Origin: Flavobacterium segetis
Lineage (GTDB): Bacteria > Bacteroidota > Bacteroidia > Flavobacteriales > Flavobacteriaceae
DNA length: 64,000 nt
Direction: 5' to 3'
Assembly: GCF_900129575.1 (NCBI RefSeq)
Contig: NZ_FQWE01000005.1
Location: 124,001 to 188,000, forward strand
The translations under genes and the position numbers were made by a program. Each line of letters starts with the position of its first letter. Within the stretch, counting starts at the first letter, position 1. Shown piece by piece: positions 46,492 through 55,697 of this stretch. The notes under the pieces are model-generated. The model made no database searches. It was not told the DNA's origin and saw nothing but the letters and a program-made list of their open reading frames with translations.

Positions 46492-47844
46492 CTATTTATT
46501 TTTATCTTTTCTTTTTTTATCTCTTGTTTTTACCATGTTTCTGTTCACCGATCCATGCGTTTTTTTCTTAGTTACGCCGGGACCGCCTAAGTTTACTTTT
46601 TTATTCTTTTTACTTTTTTCTTGAAATGCACCGTCTCCATCTAATTTTTGTTTTTTCATTAAAAACTTAATTGGTTGACGGTCTTTTTCAGGTTCTATTA
46701 ATTTTGATGAGATTTCTACAGTTTCAGGGAATTCCTCAATTGACAATTCCATATTCATCAATACTTCAATTTCAACTTTGTATTCCTCTTCTCTGGGAGC
46801 AATCAAACTGATAGCAGTTCCCTTAGCGTCAGCACGACCTGTTCTACCTATTCTATGCATATACAGTTCAGGCATTTCAGGCATTTCAAAATTGACAACA
46901 TGAGTAATATTAGAAATATCTAAACCTCTAGCCATAATATCAGTGGTAATCAAACCACGTAAATTTCCTTCTTGAAATGAAGCCATGGTACTTAAACGAT
47001 AATTCTGTGATTTATTAGAGTGAATCACTCCAAATTGATCTTCAAAATCCTCCTCAATACGCTCCTGAACTAAATCAGCAATTTTCTTATTATTCACAAA
47101 TACTAAAACACGACTCATGTCTTCGTTATTATGCAATAAGTGCTTTAAAAGGTTTATTTTAGTATTGAAATTTGGAGCCTGATAGGTAATTTGTTTGATG
47201 TTTTCTAGTGGTGTTCCTGATGCAGAGAGCGTAACTTCTTCAGGGTAATCAAAATAATCATTTAAAATTGCATCTACTTCATCAGTCATTGTTGCTGAGA
47301 AAAGTATATTTTGGCGTTTTTTAGGCATCATAGCAAGAATAGCAGTCAATTGCGTACGGAAACCTAGATTCAACATTTCGTCGAATTCATCAATTACGAG
47401 TTTCTGCATTTCTTCAAACCGAATGACATTATCCAGCGTTAAATCCATTATTCTTCCAGGAGTTCCTACAAGTATGTCACAACCAGTGTAAACAATGGTT
47501 TTTTGAGTATTAATATTAACGCCACCAAAGATTCCAACGGTGCGAACTGACATATACTTTGTCAATTTTTCTACTTCCTCCACTACTTGAACAACTAGTT
47601 CACGAGTAGGAACTAGAATGACTATTTTAGGAGTATGTCCTGGCGTAAATTTGTATAATTTTAATAATGGAAGTAAATAAGCAAATGTTTTACCGGTTCC
47701 CGTTTGAGCAATACCCATCATATCTCTTCCCGACATAATTACCGAAAAAGTTTTTTGTTGAATGGGTGTAGGTGTTGTAAAGCCTAAATCATCAATTGAT
47801 TTTTGTACTGATTTTGGAAGATTGAATTGCTCAAAAGTGCTCAT
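46492..47844 (-). CDS. DEAD-box family RNA helicase
   Basis: 450 residues. Q motif (FTTPTPIQ), motif I AQTGTGKT, motif Ia PTRELV, motif II in VIDEFDEML, motif III SAT, motifs V and VI (RGLDISNITHVVNF, HRIGRTGR). Motif II is DEFD rather than DEAD, with both catalytic acidic residues kept. A basic tail (about 400-450, KKQKLDGDGAFQEKSKKNKK...) may bind RNA, as in cold-adapted RhlE/CshA-like helicases. A cytosolic role in RNA unwinding or ribosome assembly is inferred. Confidence 0.95.
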   Translation of the reverse strand: MSTFEQFNLPKSVQKSIDDLGFTTPTPIQQKTFSVIMSGRDMMGIAQTGTGKTFAYLLPLLKLYKFTPGHTPKIVILVPTRELVVQVVEEVEKLTKYMSVRTVGIFGGVNINTQKTIVYTGCDILVGTPGRIMDLTLDNVIRFEEMQKLVIDEFDEMLNLGFRTQLTAILAMMPKKRQNILFSATMTDEVDAILNDYFDYPEEVTLSASGTPLENIKQITYQAPNFNTKINLLKHLLHNNEDMSRVLVFVNNKKIADLVQERIEEDFEDQFGVIHSNKSQNYRLSTMASFQEGNLRGLITTDIMARGLDISNITHVVNFEMPEMPELYMHRIGRTGRADAKGTAISLIAPREEEYKVEIEVLMNMELSIEEFPETVEISSKLIEPEKDRQPIKFLMKKQKLDGDGAFQEKSKKNKKVNLGGPGVTKKKTHGSVNRNMVKTRDKKRKDKNK

Positions 47845-47860
47845 AAAATGCTATTTTGTG

Positions 47861-47868
47861 CAAAGGTA
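47861..47868 (-). promoter_or_regulatory. Bacteroidota -7 motif (TACCTTTG on minus strand) for the helicase
   Basis: TAnnTTTG match 16 bp upstream of the helicase ATG, giving a very short leader. Confidence 0.45.
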
Positions 47869-47922
47869 CGTTAAAAAAAAGTATTTCGGTATTATGAGCT
47901 TTTTAAACAACTTGTTGCATTT

Positions 47923-48687
47923 TTAAAATCCTTCAAAAACACCGAGTCCAAATAGCGCAAAATCGTATTTTACAGGATCTTGATTATCGAATTTTCGGAG
48001 TTGTAGATCTAATTCAGCAACCGCTTTTCCATCATTTTGTTTGCGATTTAACAGCCCTAATTTTCGCGCTACATTGCCAGAATGTACATCTAGTGGACAG
48101 GATAAGGCCGCTGGAGATATACTTTTCCAAATCCCTAAATCGACGCCTTTATTGTCTTGACGAATCATCCAGCGCAAATACATGTTGATTCTCTTTGCAG
48201 CAGAGTTATTCAAAGGATCTGAAACGTGTTTTTGTGTTCTATACTGATGTGGGATTTCGAAAAATAATTTCTTGAATTCATGAATGCTTTTTTGCATCGA
48301 ATCGGCCTGCTGATTTTTATTAAAAACAGCTTCAAGTCCACCGTGGTTCAAATAGATATTTTGTAAACTTTGAATAAAACTAGCAAAATCATTTCCATTG
48401 AATGTTCGGTGCACAAAAGATTGTAACGTTTGTAAATCTTTATCAGAATGTGACATTACAAAATCAAAGGGCGCATTCCCCATTAATTCTAACATTTTAT
48501 GCGAGTTACTGATAATCATTTTGCGATTTCCCCAAGCAATAGTTGCGCTTAAAAAACCTGCAATTTCAATATCTTCTTTTTGAGTAAAAAGATGTGGTAT
48601 TTGTACGGGATCACTTTCTATAAATTCGAGTGTATTGTATTGAAGAACCTTTTCTTCAAGAAAATCTTTAAGTTCTGAATTAATCAT
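47923..48687 (-). CDS. TIGR02757-family (DUF2400) protein
   Basis: 254 residues of the TIGR02757 type. Recognisable blocks are EDIEIAGFLSATIAWGNRKMIISNS and, near the C-terminus, CPLDVHSGNVARKLGLLNRKQNDGKAVAELD. The second block resembles helix-hairpin-helix DNA glycosylase folds, so a nucleic-acid role has been suggested for the family, but the activity is not known. There is no signal peptide. It lies 109 bp downstream of the LolD-like gene on the same strand. Confidence 0.85.
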   Translation of the reverse strand: MINSELKDFLEEKVLQYNTLEFIESDPVQIPHLFTQKEDIEIAGFLSATIAWGNRKMIISNSHKMLELMGNAPFDFVMSHSDKDLQTLQSFVHRTFNGNDFASFIQSLQNIYLNHGGLEAVFNKNQQADSMQKSIHEFKKLFFEIPHQYRTQKHVSDPLNNSAAKRINMYLRWMIRQDNKGVDLGIWKSISPAALSCPLDVHSGNVARKLGLLNRKQNDGKAVAELDLQLRKFDNQDPVKYDFALFGLGVFEGF

Positions 48688-48796
48688 AATTTAAAATGTA
48701 AACACTATTTTTTATTTGATAGCTATTTTATTCGTTTTTTAAAGCTAATTTGACATTACAACAAGCATAATTAGTGTTATATCTAATTGCAAAATC

Positions 48797-49498
48797 CTAA
48801 TTGCTAATTTGACCATCAACCATAATTAATTTCCTGTCGGCCATATTAGCAAGATCTTCATTATGAGTAACAATCACAAAAGTTTGTCCTAATTCATCTC
48901 TTAATTTAAAAAAAAGTTGATGTAAATTTTCAGCAGAAGCAGTGTCTAAATTTCCAGAGGGCTCATCGGCAAGAATAATAGCTGGTTTGTTGATCAATGC
49001 TCGGGCTACAGCTACACGTTGTTGCTCACCGCCAGAAAGCTCGTTAGGTTTATGATTAATTCTATGCGATAAACCTAGATAGTCTAATAATTTTTTAGCT
49101 TCAATTTCTGTTTCTTGTTTGGATTTATTAGCAATAAAAGCGGGAATACAAACATTTTCTAAAGCCGTAAATTCAGGTAATAATTGATGAAACTGAAAGA
49201 TAAAACCAAGATTTAAATTTCTGAATTTAGATAAAGTTTTATCATCCATAGTAAGAATATCTTGATCGTTAATCAATAGCGATGTTATTATTTTTTTATT
49301 TCTATCAGGATAATTAGGAGTTAGAATACTCGGTTTATCTAAAGTACCTAAAATTTGTAAAAGTGTTGTTTTTCCTGCGCCAGAAGCACCAACGATAGAA
49401 ACAATTTCTCCTTCAGCAATATACAGATCAACGCCTTTTAATACGTGTAATTGATCGTAATATTTATGTAAATTTTTTATGGATATCATTTTTGACAA
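48797..49498 (-). CDS. lolD: ABC transporter ATPase, LolD-like
   Basis: 233 residues: Walker [10 protein letters not shown] (36-44), signature [10 protein letters not shown], Walker [15 protein letters not shown]-loop VTHNED. The compact form and the insert between Walker A and Q-loop ([24 protein letters not shown]) match the LolD/MacB/FtsE class, which powers lipoprotein release or other periplasmic transport. No LolC/E-like permease gene is next to it, so its partner must lie elsewhere and the specific cargo is inferred from the class. Confidence 0.85.
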   Translation of the reverse strand: MSKMISIKNLHKYYDQLHVLKGVDLYIAEGEIVSIVGASGAGKTTLLQILGTLDKPSILTPNYPDRNKKIITSLLINDQDILTMDDKTLSKFRNLNLGFIFQFHQLLPEFTALENVCIPAFIANKSKQETEIEAKKLLDYLGLSHRINHKPNELSGGEQQRVAVARALINKPAIILADEPSGNLDTASAENLHQLFFKLRDELGQTFVIVTHNEDLANMADRKLIMVDGQISN

Positions 49499-49634
49499 TT
49501 TTTACAAAGAAACAAAGATTTTTATTAGAATGAATTGCGATAGTTGTTATTTTGCTAAGACAAACTATAAACTTTAGTTAATGACAGATACTTGGTTTTC
49601 ATAAATATTTAACTTTGATGTAAATTAAAAAAAA

Positions 49635-50282
49635 ATGAAAAAATTGACAGGACTTTTTTTTGCACTACTGCCTTTTTTTTCTTGTGCTAAAGAAAAGAAT
49701 ATTATAATGCCTAAAGTTTTAGAAACAAAAAATATGGAAATAGAAAAAGGAATTGAGGTAGCAACATTTGCTGGAGGATGTTTTTGGTGTACAGAAGCAG
49801 TTTTTTTAGAATTAACAGGAGTTAAAAAAGTTATTTCAGGATATATAGGAGGTACAACTGTAAATCCAACTTACAGTGAAATTGGAACTGGAAATACAGG
49901 ACACGCTGAAGCTATTGAAATCACTTTCGATCCTACCGTAATAAGTTTTGGCGAGTTATTAGAAATATTTTTTGCAACTCATGATCCAACAACTTTAAAT
50001 CGTCAAGGTGCTGATGTAGGAACACAATATCGAAGTGAAATTTTTTGTCATAATCCAGCACAAAAGCAATTAGCAGAGGATTATATCGCTTTGATGACAA
50101 GTGAAAACACATTTGGAAAGCCTATTGTAACTAAAATTTCTGATGCATCGAAATTTTATGTAGCCGAGGATTATCACCAAAATTATTATAATCAAAATAA
50201 AACGCAAGGATATTGTAGTTATGTTATTACACCAAAAATTGATAAATTGAAAAAGTTATATCAAAATAAACTTAAAAAATAA
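49635..50282 (+). CDS. msrA: Peptide methionine sulfoxide reductase A (lipoprotein-type)
   Basis: 215 residues. Catalytic motif GGCFWCTEAVF has its nucleophilic cysteine at C49. The family motif HDPTTLNRQGADVGTQYRSEIF follows at about 119-140. The N-terminus has a lipobox-like FFSC (C17), implying an exported, membrane-anchored enzyme that repairs methionine-S-sulfoxide in envelope proteins. It has its own start region with a TAACTTTG motif at 49610-49617. It is upstream of a small membrane protein. Confidence 0.92.
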   Translation: MKKLTGLFFALLPFFSCAKEKNIIMPKVLETKNMEIEKGIEVATFAGGCFWCTEAVFLELTGVKKVISGYIGGTTVNPTYSEIGTGNTGHAEAIEITFDPTVISFGELLEIFFATHDPTTLNRQGADVGTQYRSEIFCHNPAQKQLAEDYIALMTSENTFGKPIVTKISDASKFYVAEDYHQNYYNQNKTQGYCSYVITPKIDKLKKLYQNKLKK

Positions 50283-50324
50283 TTGGCATTAGATTTGTTA
50301 GCTAAATAAAAATATTTAACTGAT

Positions 50325-50627
50325 ATGATGGAACAAGCTCAAGTGGTTAGCATTGATACAAATAAAACTAGAAATTTATTTTTAGGACTTTTGTTTGACA
50401 GCATTGGGATGTTATCTTTTACAATTCCATTTTTTGGCGAGTTTTCAGATGTTATTTGGGCTCCCATCGCTGGATTCTTAATGACATGGATGTACAAAGG
50501 GACAATTGGAAAAATAGGAGGAGTGATAACTTTTGTTGAAGAAATTTTACCTTTTTCTGATTTTATTCCCACATTTACACTGACTTGGATTTACAATTAT
50601 CTGATAAAAAAACAAAACGCTTCTTAA
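50325..50627 (+). CDS. Small membrane protein of unknown function
   Basis: 100 residues. Hydrophobic segments lie at about 20-40 (LGLLFDSIGMLSFTIPFFG) and 43-56 (VIWAPIAGFLMTW), and TWIYNYLI lies near the end. Two ATGs (50325 and 50328) could start it. I do not recognise a family. It is 43 bp downstream of msrA on the same strand and its stop codon lies in the loop of a terminator. Confidence 0.7.
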   Translation: MMEQAQVVSIDTNKTRNLFLGLLFDSIGMLSFTIPFFGEFSDVIWAPIAGFLMTWMYKGTIGKIGGVITFVEEILPFSDFIPTFTLTWIYNYLIKKQNAS

Positions 50628-50641
50628 TTGAGGCGTTTTTT
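50614..50641. terminator. Terminator overlapping a stop codon, bidirectional
   Basis: AAAACGC (50614-50620) and GCGTTTT (50633-50639) with a 12-nt loop containing the TAA of the preceding gene, then a T run. The convergent DUF6787 gene ends at 50640. Confidence 0.7.
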
Positions 50642-50942
50642 ATGATTTAAAAAGAAATCCCAAACCTAATCTTTTAAGAATCTTCTTCTCAAAATTCCAG
50701 AAAAATTTAAATTGTCCAAAAAGAAATCCGATTGCAACTAATAGCACTTGGTAAATGGGAAAAATGACAATTAAACGGACAGGAGTAAACCACAAACTAA
50801 AATCTTCCTTTGTTATTCCAATCCAGAAGCAAAATGGTTTTGACAGCCATGCTGACGCGGAACCTGTGATTGCAAAAACGATAAATACAATTGTCAGTTG
50901 GAAATTGCTCTCGATTTTCCAACGCTCTTTGAGCTTTTTCAT
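50640..50942 (-). CDS. DUF6787-type membrane protein
   Basis: 100 residues with two helices (about 18-36, LTIVFIVFAITGSASAWLS, and about 56-78, IVIFPIYQVLLVAIGFLFG) and a basic C-terminus. Matches DUF6787 of Bacteroidota in layout (KRWKI...SASAWLSKPFC...). Function unknown. It is the last gene in a minus-strand run with the lipoprotein at 50975. Confidence 0.75.
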   Translation of the reverse strand: MKKLKERWKIESNFQLTIVFIVFAITGSASAWLSKPFCFWIGITKEDFSLWFTPVRLIVIFPIYQVLLVAIGFLFGQFKFFWNFEKKILKRLGLGFLFKS

Positions 50943-50974
50943 TATATATTCTAATTAACGCAAAGGTAATAACA

Positions 50975-51409
50975 TTATCTTAAGGGTACATTACCGAACA
51001 GTTTTTGTTTGTAAGTGTTTTGGAAATACACCATATAATTGTAAATAAGATAATTTACTTCATAACCGTAATCAGTAATAGAATTATAATTAATTGTCAT
51101 CTCATATAAATTTGGATTGTAACGCATCGGCTGTGAAGCTCTAATATTCCATTCCGTTACATACATTTGATTTTTGTTTTCAAGATACGCTTGAGAATAA
51201 TAGTTCCGTGGTAGCGCTCGTGAATCTAGCCATGTATTAAAACCAGGGTCAATAATGATAACTTCATATTCGAGTTCTTCATTTGTAATTCTAATAGTAT
51301 CATTTTTAGTTCCAGTCATTTGCTTTTTCTCACTGATTATTTTGTTAGAGGTAGAGCAACCAATGATAATACCAAGCATGATAATTAATATGTAAATGGT
51401 GTTTTTCAT
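50975..51409 (-). CDS. DUF6146-type lipoprotein
   Basis: 144 residues with a lipobox (LGIIIGC, lipidated C18). The mature domain has the conserved block EVIIIDPGFNTWLDSRALPRNYYSQAYLENKNQMYVTEWN and matches DUF6146 of Bacteroidota, often found next to DUF6787 proteins, as here (32 bp between the genes). Probably an outer-membrane-facing lipoprotein of unknown function. Confidence 0.8.
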   Translation of the reverse strand: MKNTIYILIIMLGIIIGCSTSNKIISEKKQMTGTKNDTIRITNEELEYEVIIIDPGFNTWLDSRALPRNYYSQAYLENKNQMYVTEWNIRASQPMRYNPNLYEMTINYNSITDYGYEVNYLIYNYMVYFQNTYKQKLFGNVPLR

Positions 51410-51527
51410 AATCTTTCCTATTTTACCATAAAATTACAAAAAAATAAACAACTGATTATTAGAAGGACGACATAAAAAATAGCCATTTTTTTAATCCAAA
51501 TCACTTTAAGTGAATGATGAATGTATT

Positions 51528-52121
51528 TTATTTTTCAAATTGTTTTCCAAAAATTTCATCTATTGTACCGCCGTTTTTTAGTACAACATTCTAAGCATTT
51601 GAGAGATCTACTTTACCATCTGAATTTTGATTTAAACCAAATTGCGCACCATATTTTGAAATTGGGGCCATAATTGCAGAGTTTTGATCGTCACTGCCAG
51701 ACAAAGCAATCACAATATGTAAACCATTGAAGCTAGAAGTATTAGTATTTTGTGTCTTTCATGTTAAAGTACCTAAAATTTAAGGCCTCCTATCAGCAGC
51801 AACTCCAGTGGCCATTTTGTTACTTAGACTAAATTTACCGCCAAGATTAATTGTTACTTAGGCAGTCATATTTTGAATAGTTGGGTTAGTACTATTTTAA
51901 ACTTTATTTCTATTTAACAATTCGGCAAGCAACTCGACATCGCTCTCCGAAACCATTTTTTGTAGTCCAGAAAAAATCAAGCTAATGGTTTTAGTTATTA
52001 CCGCTTCATTCTTTCTATTTGGAATAGCATAAGACTAAATAACAGTTGCTTTTCCCTTTAGCTTTGTTAATTGTAGTAATTGTTGAAACAATTTTTTATT
52101 TATAGGAGAAATTAAATTGAA
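51528..52121 (-). pseudogene. Coding frame with six internal stop codons and no frameshift
   Basis: A single minus-strand frame from 52121 to the TAA at 51528 translates to protein-like sequence (KLFQQLLQLTKLKGKATVI, NEAVITKTISLIFSGLQK, TINLGGKFSLSNKMATGV, NGLHIVIALSGSDDQNSAIM) but contains stops at 52035, 51897, 51858, 51780, 51759 and 51591 (leftmost base of each). There is no indel between them. No start codon is present; the frame begins next to the serA terminator. I do not recognise the family. It is a decayed gene, judged from protein-like composition and long stop-free runs (up to 55 codons). Confidence 0.65.
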
Positions 52122-52123
52122 CT

Positions 52124-52162
52124 AAAAAAGGATTTACTAAACTAGTTAATAAATCCTTTTTT
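52124..52162 (-). terminator. Hairpin terminator after serA
   Basis: Perfect 13-bp inverted repeat (AAAAAAGGATTTA / TAAATCCTTTTTT) with a 13-nt loop, 19 bp beyond the serA stop codon on the minus strand. Confidence 0.8.
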
Positions 52163-52180
52163 GTACTTAATTACTGAAAT

Positions 52181-53131
52181 TTATTTTAGTAATTTAATTA
52201 TTTGCGAGGCTAGCTCAGTACCTATTCTATCTTGTGCCTCTCCAGTTGCAGCCCCAATATGAGGAGTTAGAGAGATTTTGTGGTTCATTAAAATCGCCAT
52301 TTCAGGATTGGGTTCATTTTCAAATACATCTAAACCAGCAAATAACACTTTTCCGCTGTCCAATGCTTTTACTAATGCAACTTCATCAATAACACCACCA
52401 CGAGCACAATTTACAATTCCTACACCGTTTTTCATCATTGCTAATTCCTTTTCACTTATGATATAACCATTTTGTGCAGGAACGTGTAATGTGATAAAAT
52501 CAGCTTCTTTAAACAAAGATTCTAATGACTGTGATACAATTGTAGTTGTTATGGATTGACCATCAAAGAAATCTACTTTTACATCAACTTGTGGAATGAA
52601 ACTATCAGCTGCAATGACCTTCATGCCGAGACCTAAAGCCATTTTAGCAGTAGCTTGTCCAATTCGTCCAATTCCAACAATTCCAAGTGTTTTTCCTCTT
52701 AATTCAGTTCCGTTTGCGTATGCTTTTTTTAAACCATCAAAATTTGTATCCCCTTCTAAAGGCATATTTCTATTAGAATCATGTAAAAAACGAACACCTG
52801 AAAACAAGTGTGCAAACACTAATTCGGCCACTGACTCAGATGATGAAGCAGGCGTATTTATCACATGAATTCCTTTGCTTTTAGCATAGTCCACATCAAT
52901 ATTATCCATTCCAACACCGCCGCGGCCAATTATTTTTAATCCAGGACAAGCATCAATAATATCTTGGCGCACTTTTGTAGCACTTCTTACTAAAACTACA
53001 GTTACGTCATTATCATTTACAAAATTAGCCACTTGCTCTTGTGCTACTTTTGTAGTTATAACTTCAAATCCATTTTTTTCTAAAGCTAAAATTCCACTTT
53101 TTGAAATTCCATCATTGGCTAATACTTTCAT
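52181..53131 (-). CDS. serA: D-3-phosphoglycerate dehydrogenase (short form)
   Basis: 316 residues with the D-2-hydroxyacid dehydrogenase layout: substrate-loop IIGRGGVGMDNIDVDYAKSKG, NAD motif GIVGIGRIGQATAKMALG (151-168), catalytic arginine in NCARGGVIDE, glutamate in FENEP and histidine in LTPHIGAA. It lacks the C-terminal ACT and ASB domains, so no serine feedback site is visible. It makes 3-phosphohydroxypyruvate, the substrate for SerC whose gene is next upstream (210 bp apart). No serB is nearby. Confidence 0.9.
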   Translation of the reverse strand: MKVLANDGISKSGILALEKNGFEVITTKVAQEQVANFVNDNDVTVVLVRSATKVRQDIIDACPGLKIIGRGGVGMDNIDVDYAKSKGIHVINTPASSSESVAELVFAHLFSGVRFLHDSNRNMPLEGDTNFDGLKKAYANGTELRGKTLGIVGIGRIGQATAKMALGLGMKVIAADSFIPQVDVKVDFFDGQSITTTIVSQSLESLFKEADFITLHVPAQNGYIISEKELAMMKNGVGIVNCARGGVIDEVALVKALDSGKVLFAGLDVFENEPNPEMAILMNHKISLTPHIGAATGEAQDRIGTELASQIIKLLK

Positions 53132-53204
53132 TATTTATATTGTTGCGAGAAACAAAGTCATTTGGTTCTCAAAGTTAATTTTGTTATATTATTAAGGCTT
53201 ATTT

Positions 53205-53315
53205 ACTGCTATCCGCTGCAATCTTTTCATTAGCCGATAAAGGCTCAAAAAAAAATTTATACTACTATCAGAGCTAGCGTTTTCGTCAAGCTTTCTGTTT
53301 TTTTTTTATTGCAGT
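53205..53315. repeat. Possible divergent copy D of the intergenic repeat
   Basis: Carries CTGCTATCCGCTGCAATC and ACTACTATCAGAGCTAGC at its ends around A/T-rich sequence with a small hairpin (AGCCGATAAAGGCT), resembling the ends of copy B but without the AGCTTCC core. Relationship is tentative. It lies between serC and serA. Confidence 0.35.
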
Positions 53316-53341
53316 AACTCCTTGTTTACGAGAGTTTAAAT

Positions 53342-54412
53342 TTAAATTTTAGATTCTAATTCTTTCATTACCTCTACTAATACTTGCACACTTTCTAACG
53401 GTAATGCATTGTACATTGAAGCTCTATAACCACCTACAGAACGATGTCCTGGTAATCCAGAAATCCCTGCGGCCTTCCACATGGCATCAAATGTAGCAGC
53501 ATGATTTTCATCATTTAAAAGAAAAGTAGCATTCATATTAGATCTATCTTCTATAGCGGCAGCTCCCTTAAATAATGGATTTCTATCTATTTCAGTGTAA
53601 ATCAATGCAGCTTTCGCATTATTAATTTTTTCAATTGCTGCTATTCCACCAAGGTTTTTCAACCATTGTAAAGTCAATAACGAAGCGTAAACAGGGAAAA
53701 CGGGAGGAGTGTTATACATACTTTCGGCCTTAATGTGCTTTGCATAATCCAACATGCTAGGAATCACTCTGCCATTTTTACCTAGAATATCTTCTTTGAT
53801 AATTACTAATGTCGTACCTGCAGGACCCATATTCTTTTGAGCTCCAGCATAAATAATATCAAATTTAGAAAAGTCGATAACTCTAGAAAAGATATCAGAA
53901 CTCATGTCGCAAACTACAGGTATATCTACTGATGGAAATACCTTCATTTGCGTTCCAAAAATAGTATTATTACTTGTACAGTGAAAATAATCAGCATCAT
54001 TTGGAACTGTGAATCCTTTTGGTATATGATTATAATTTTGTTCTTTTGATGATGCAACAACAACGGTTTCTCCAAAAAGTTTTGCTTCTTTTATTGCTCC
54101 ATTTGCCCAAGTTCCTGTATCAAGGTAAGCAGCTTTACCGTTTTCTTTCATCAAGTTGTAAGGAACCATCAAGAATTCTAAACTTGCTCCACCAGCAAGA
54201 AAAAGAGCCTGATATCCTTTTCCTTGTAAACCTAAAAGTTCAAGCGCAAGTGCTCTAGCCTCATCCATAACTGCCACAAAATCCTTGCTTCTGTGTGATA
54301 TTTCTAGGAGTGACAAACCTGAATTATTAAAATTTAAAATAGCTTGTGCTGATTTTTCAAAAACTTCTTGCGGTAAAATACAAGGTCCTGCGCTGTAGTT
54401 GTGTTTTTTCAT
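53342..54412 (-). CDS. serC: Phosphoserine aminotransferase
   Basis: 356 residues from the ATG at 54412. The PLP enzyme opening NYSAGPCILPQEVF, the lysine in YAGAQKNMGPAG (about 197) and GHRSVGGYRASMYNALPLE near the C-terminus are diagnostic of SerC. It transaminates 3-phosphohydroxypyruvate to phosphoserine and also serves vitamin B6 synthesis in many bacteria. The upstream ATG at 54445 gives an extension not in the family. It stands between serA and an acyl-CoA reductase gene on the same strand. Confidence 0.95.
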   Translation of the reverse strand: MKKHNYSAGPCILPQEVFEKSAQAILNFNNSGLSLLEISHRSKDFVAVMDEARALALELLGLQGKGYQALFLAGGASLEFLMVPYNLMKENGKAAYLDTGTWANGAIKEAKLFGETVVVASSKEQNYNHIPKGFTVPNDADYFHCTSNNTIFGTQMKVFPSVDIPVVCDMSSDIFSRVIDFSKFDIIYAGAQKNMGPAGTTLVIIKEDILGKNGRVIPSMLDYAKHIKAESMYNTPPVFPVYASLLTLQWLKNLGGIAAIEKINNAKAALIYTEIDRNPLFKGAAAIEDRSNMNATFLLNDENHAATFDAMWKAAGISGLPGHRSVGGYRASMYNALPLESVQVLVEVMKELESKI

Positions 54413-54502
54413 GGTGTAGTTTAAATCCAAAAAATTAAAAAGCAAATTTCGGAAATCGGACTTTAAAAAATGGAAAATAATGCATAAATATTGAACATTT
54501 TA

Positions 54503-55564
54503 TTAGTTTGTTGTTAACAAAAACGAAATAGTGTCTACATTATCAGCGTAATCCCATAAAGCAGGTTTTTGAGTTTGCCCAAAACTGATACTTTTTTGGA
54601 TTAAATTATTACTAACAATACATTGTATTTTTTCATTTTCTTCTTCTAAACGATTTTCAAGTTCAGCTATGTTTTCATAATTTTCGTAGAACACGCTTGA
54701 TATAGGTGAAGCATGGCTCTTATCTTCTTTCAAAGTTAAAAATCCGTTGTCAAGCAATTTAAAATTACTCATCAGGAATACTGCTTTGTTGTAATCGTAA
54801 TTATTAGCATATTTTTCGTAATGAATAACATCTTGATACTCGAAAATTGCTTCAAAAAATGGAACAAAAGAATAGTCTTTTGGTACAAAAAGTTTAGAAA
54901 CATTTCGACATCCTAGACCAAAATATCTAAAAATATCTTCCCCTAAGGCGGCTAGTTGTTCCTTTGTTTCACTGCCGTTTAAAACAGCTACCGAGTTTCG
55001 ACTTTTTCTAATGATTGATGGTTTATTCTTGAAATAATATTCAAAGTAGCGAGCTGTGTTATTGCTTCCAGTAGCTATAACCATGTCAAAATTTTCTAAT
55101 TTTCCATCTACGAAATTTATTTTAGCGACAAATTCTGACTCAACTGCAATCATATATTTGGCAAGAAAAGGAAGTAAATGCTGGTCATTTGATGAGGTTT
55201 TTATTAAAACTGTATTTCCAGTAATTAAAACGGATAAAAAATCGTGAAAACCCACTAACGGAATGTTTCCCGCAAGAATCAAAGCCACATTTTTCGATTT
55301 GTTATTTTCTAAATCGTATCCAGAAAGCCATTCATCTAAATTTTCCTCTGTTAATGCTTCTGCCCAAGACTGAATCGAGAAATAAACCTGTTGGGGTGTG
55401 TACCAACCATTATGAGACTGGGATAGTTGGATTAAATCTATAAATGCTTCAAAAAATATTTCATTATATAAAACGGATGGATTTTTAAGTGAATTATTCT
55501 CGGAAAATTGACTCAGAAATCTCCCTAATTCGACAAATACATTTTTTTTTGTTTCTAATGTCAT
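54503..55564 (-). CDS. Acyl-CoA reductase, LuxC family
   Basis: 353 residues. The LuxC-like aldehyde-dehydrogenase-fold is seen in NVALILAGNIPLVGFHDFLSVLITG (about 92-116), ATGSNNTARYFEYYF and the catalytic cysteine region FRYFGLGCRNVSKLFVPKDY. LuxC-family enzymes reduce acyl-CoA to a fatty aldehyde with NADPH. The physiological acyl group in this context is unknown. It is 90 bp upstream of serC on the same strand and divergent from a ferredoxin gene. Confidence 0.85.
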   Translation of the reverse strand: MTLETKKNVFVELGRFLSQFSENNSLKNPSVLYNEIFFEAFIDLIQLSQSHNGWYTPQQVYFSIQSWAEALTEENLDEWLSGYDLENNKSKNVALILAGNIPLVGFHDFLSVLITGNTVLIKTSSNDQHLLPFLAKYMIAVESEFVAKINFVDGKLENFDMVIATGSNNTARYFEYYFKNKPSIIRKSRNSVAVLNGSETKEQLAALGEDIFRYFGLGCRNVSKLFVPKDYSFVPFFEAIFEYQDVIHYEKYANNYDYNKAVFLMSNFKLLDNGFLTLKEDKSHASPISSVFYENYENIAELENRLEEENEKIQCIVSNNLIQKSISFGQTQKPALWDYADNVDTISFLLTTN

Positions 55565-55569
55565 AATGT

Positions 55570-55600
55570 TTGTTTATCAATTGTTTTGATTGTAATTTTG
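55570..55600 (+). promoter_or_regulatory. Promoter TTG-N20-TAATTTTG for ferredoxin, part of a divergent promoter region
   Basis: TTG at 55570-55572 and TAATTTTG at 55593-55600 face the ferredoxin gene. On the other strand TATTTTTG at 55603-55610 faces the acyl-CoA reductase gene. Confidence 0.55.
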
Positions 55601-55602
55601 CA

Positions 55603-55610
55603 CAAAAATA
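55603..55610 (-). promoter_or_regulatory. Bacteroidota -7 motif (TATTTTTG on minus strand) for acyl-CoA reductase
   Basis: TAnnTTTG match 38 bp upstream of the acyl-CoA reductase ATG, back to back with the ferredoxin promoter. Confidence 0.45.
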
Positions 55611-55697
55611 AGGATAAAGTAATTAGGCTTTGGTATAAAAAGACAAGTTTTAAAACGAACCCATGAACTTATTATTTATGCTTTAAAATAAACAACA

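Noticed and set aside
52596..52868. Plus-strand ORF opposite serA
   Set aside because: Antisense to a well-conserved dehydrogenase; its composition mirrors the complementary frame.
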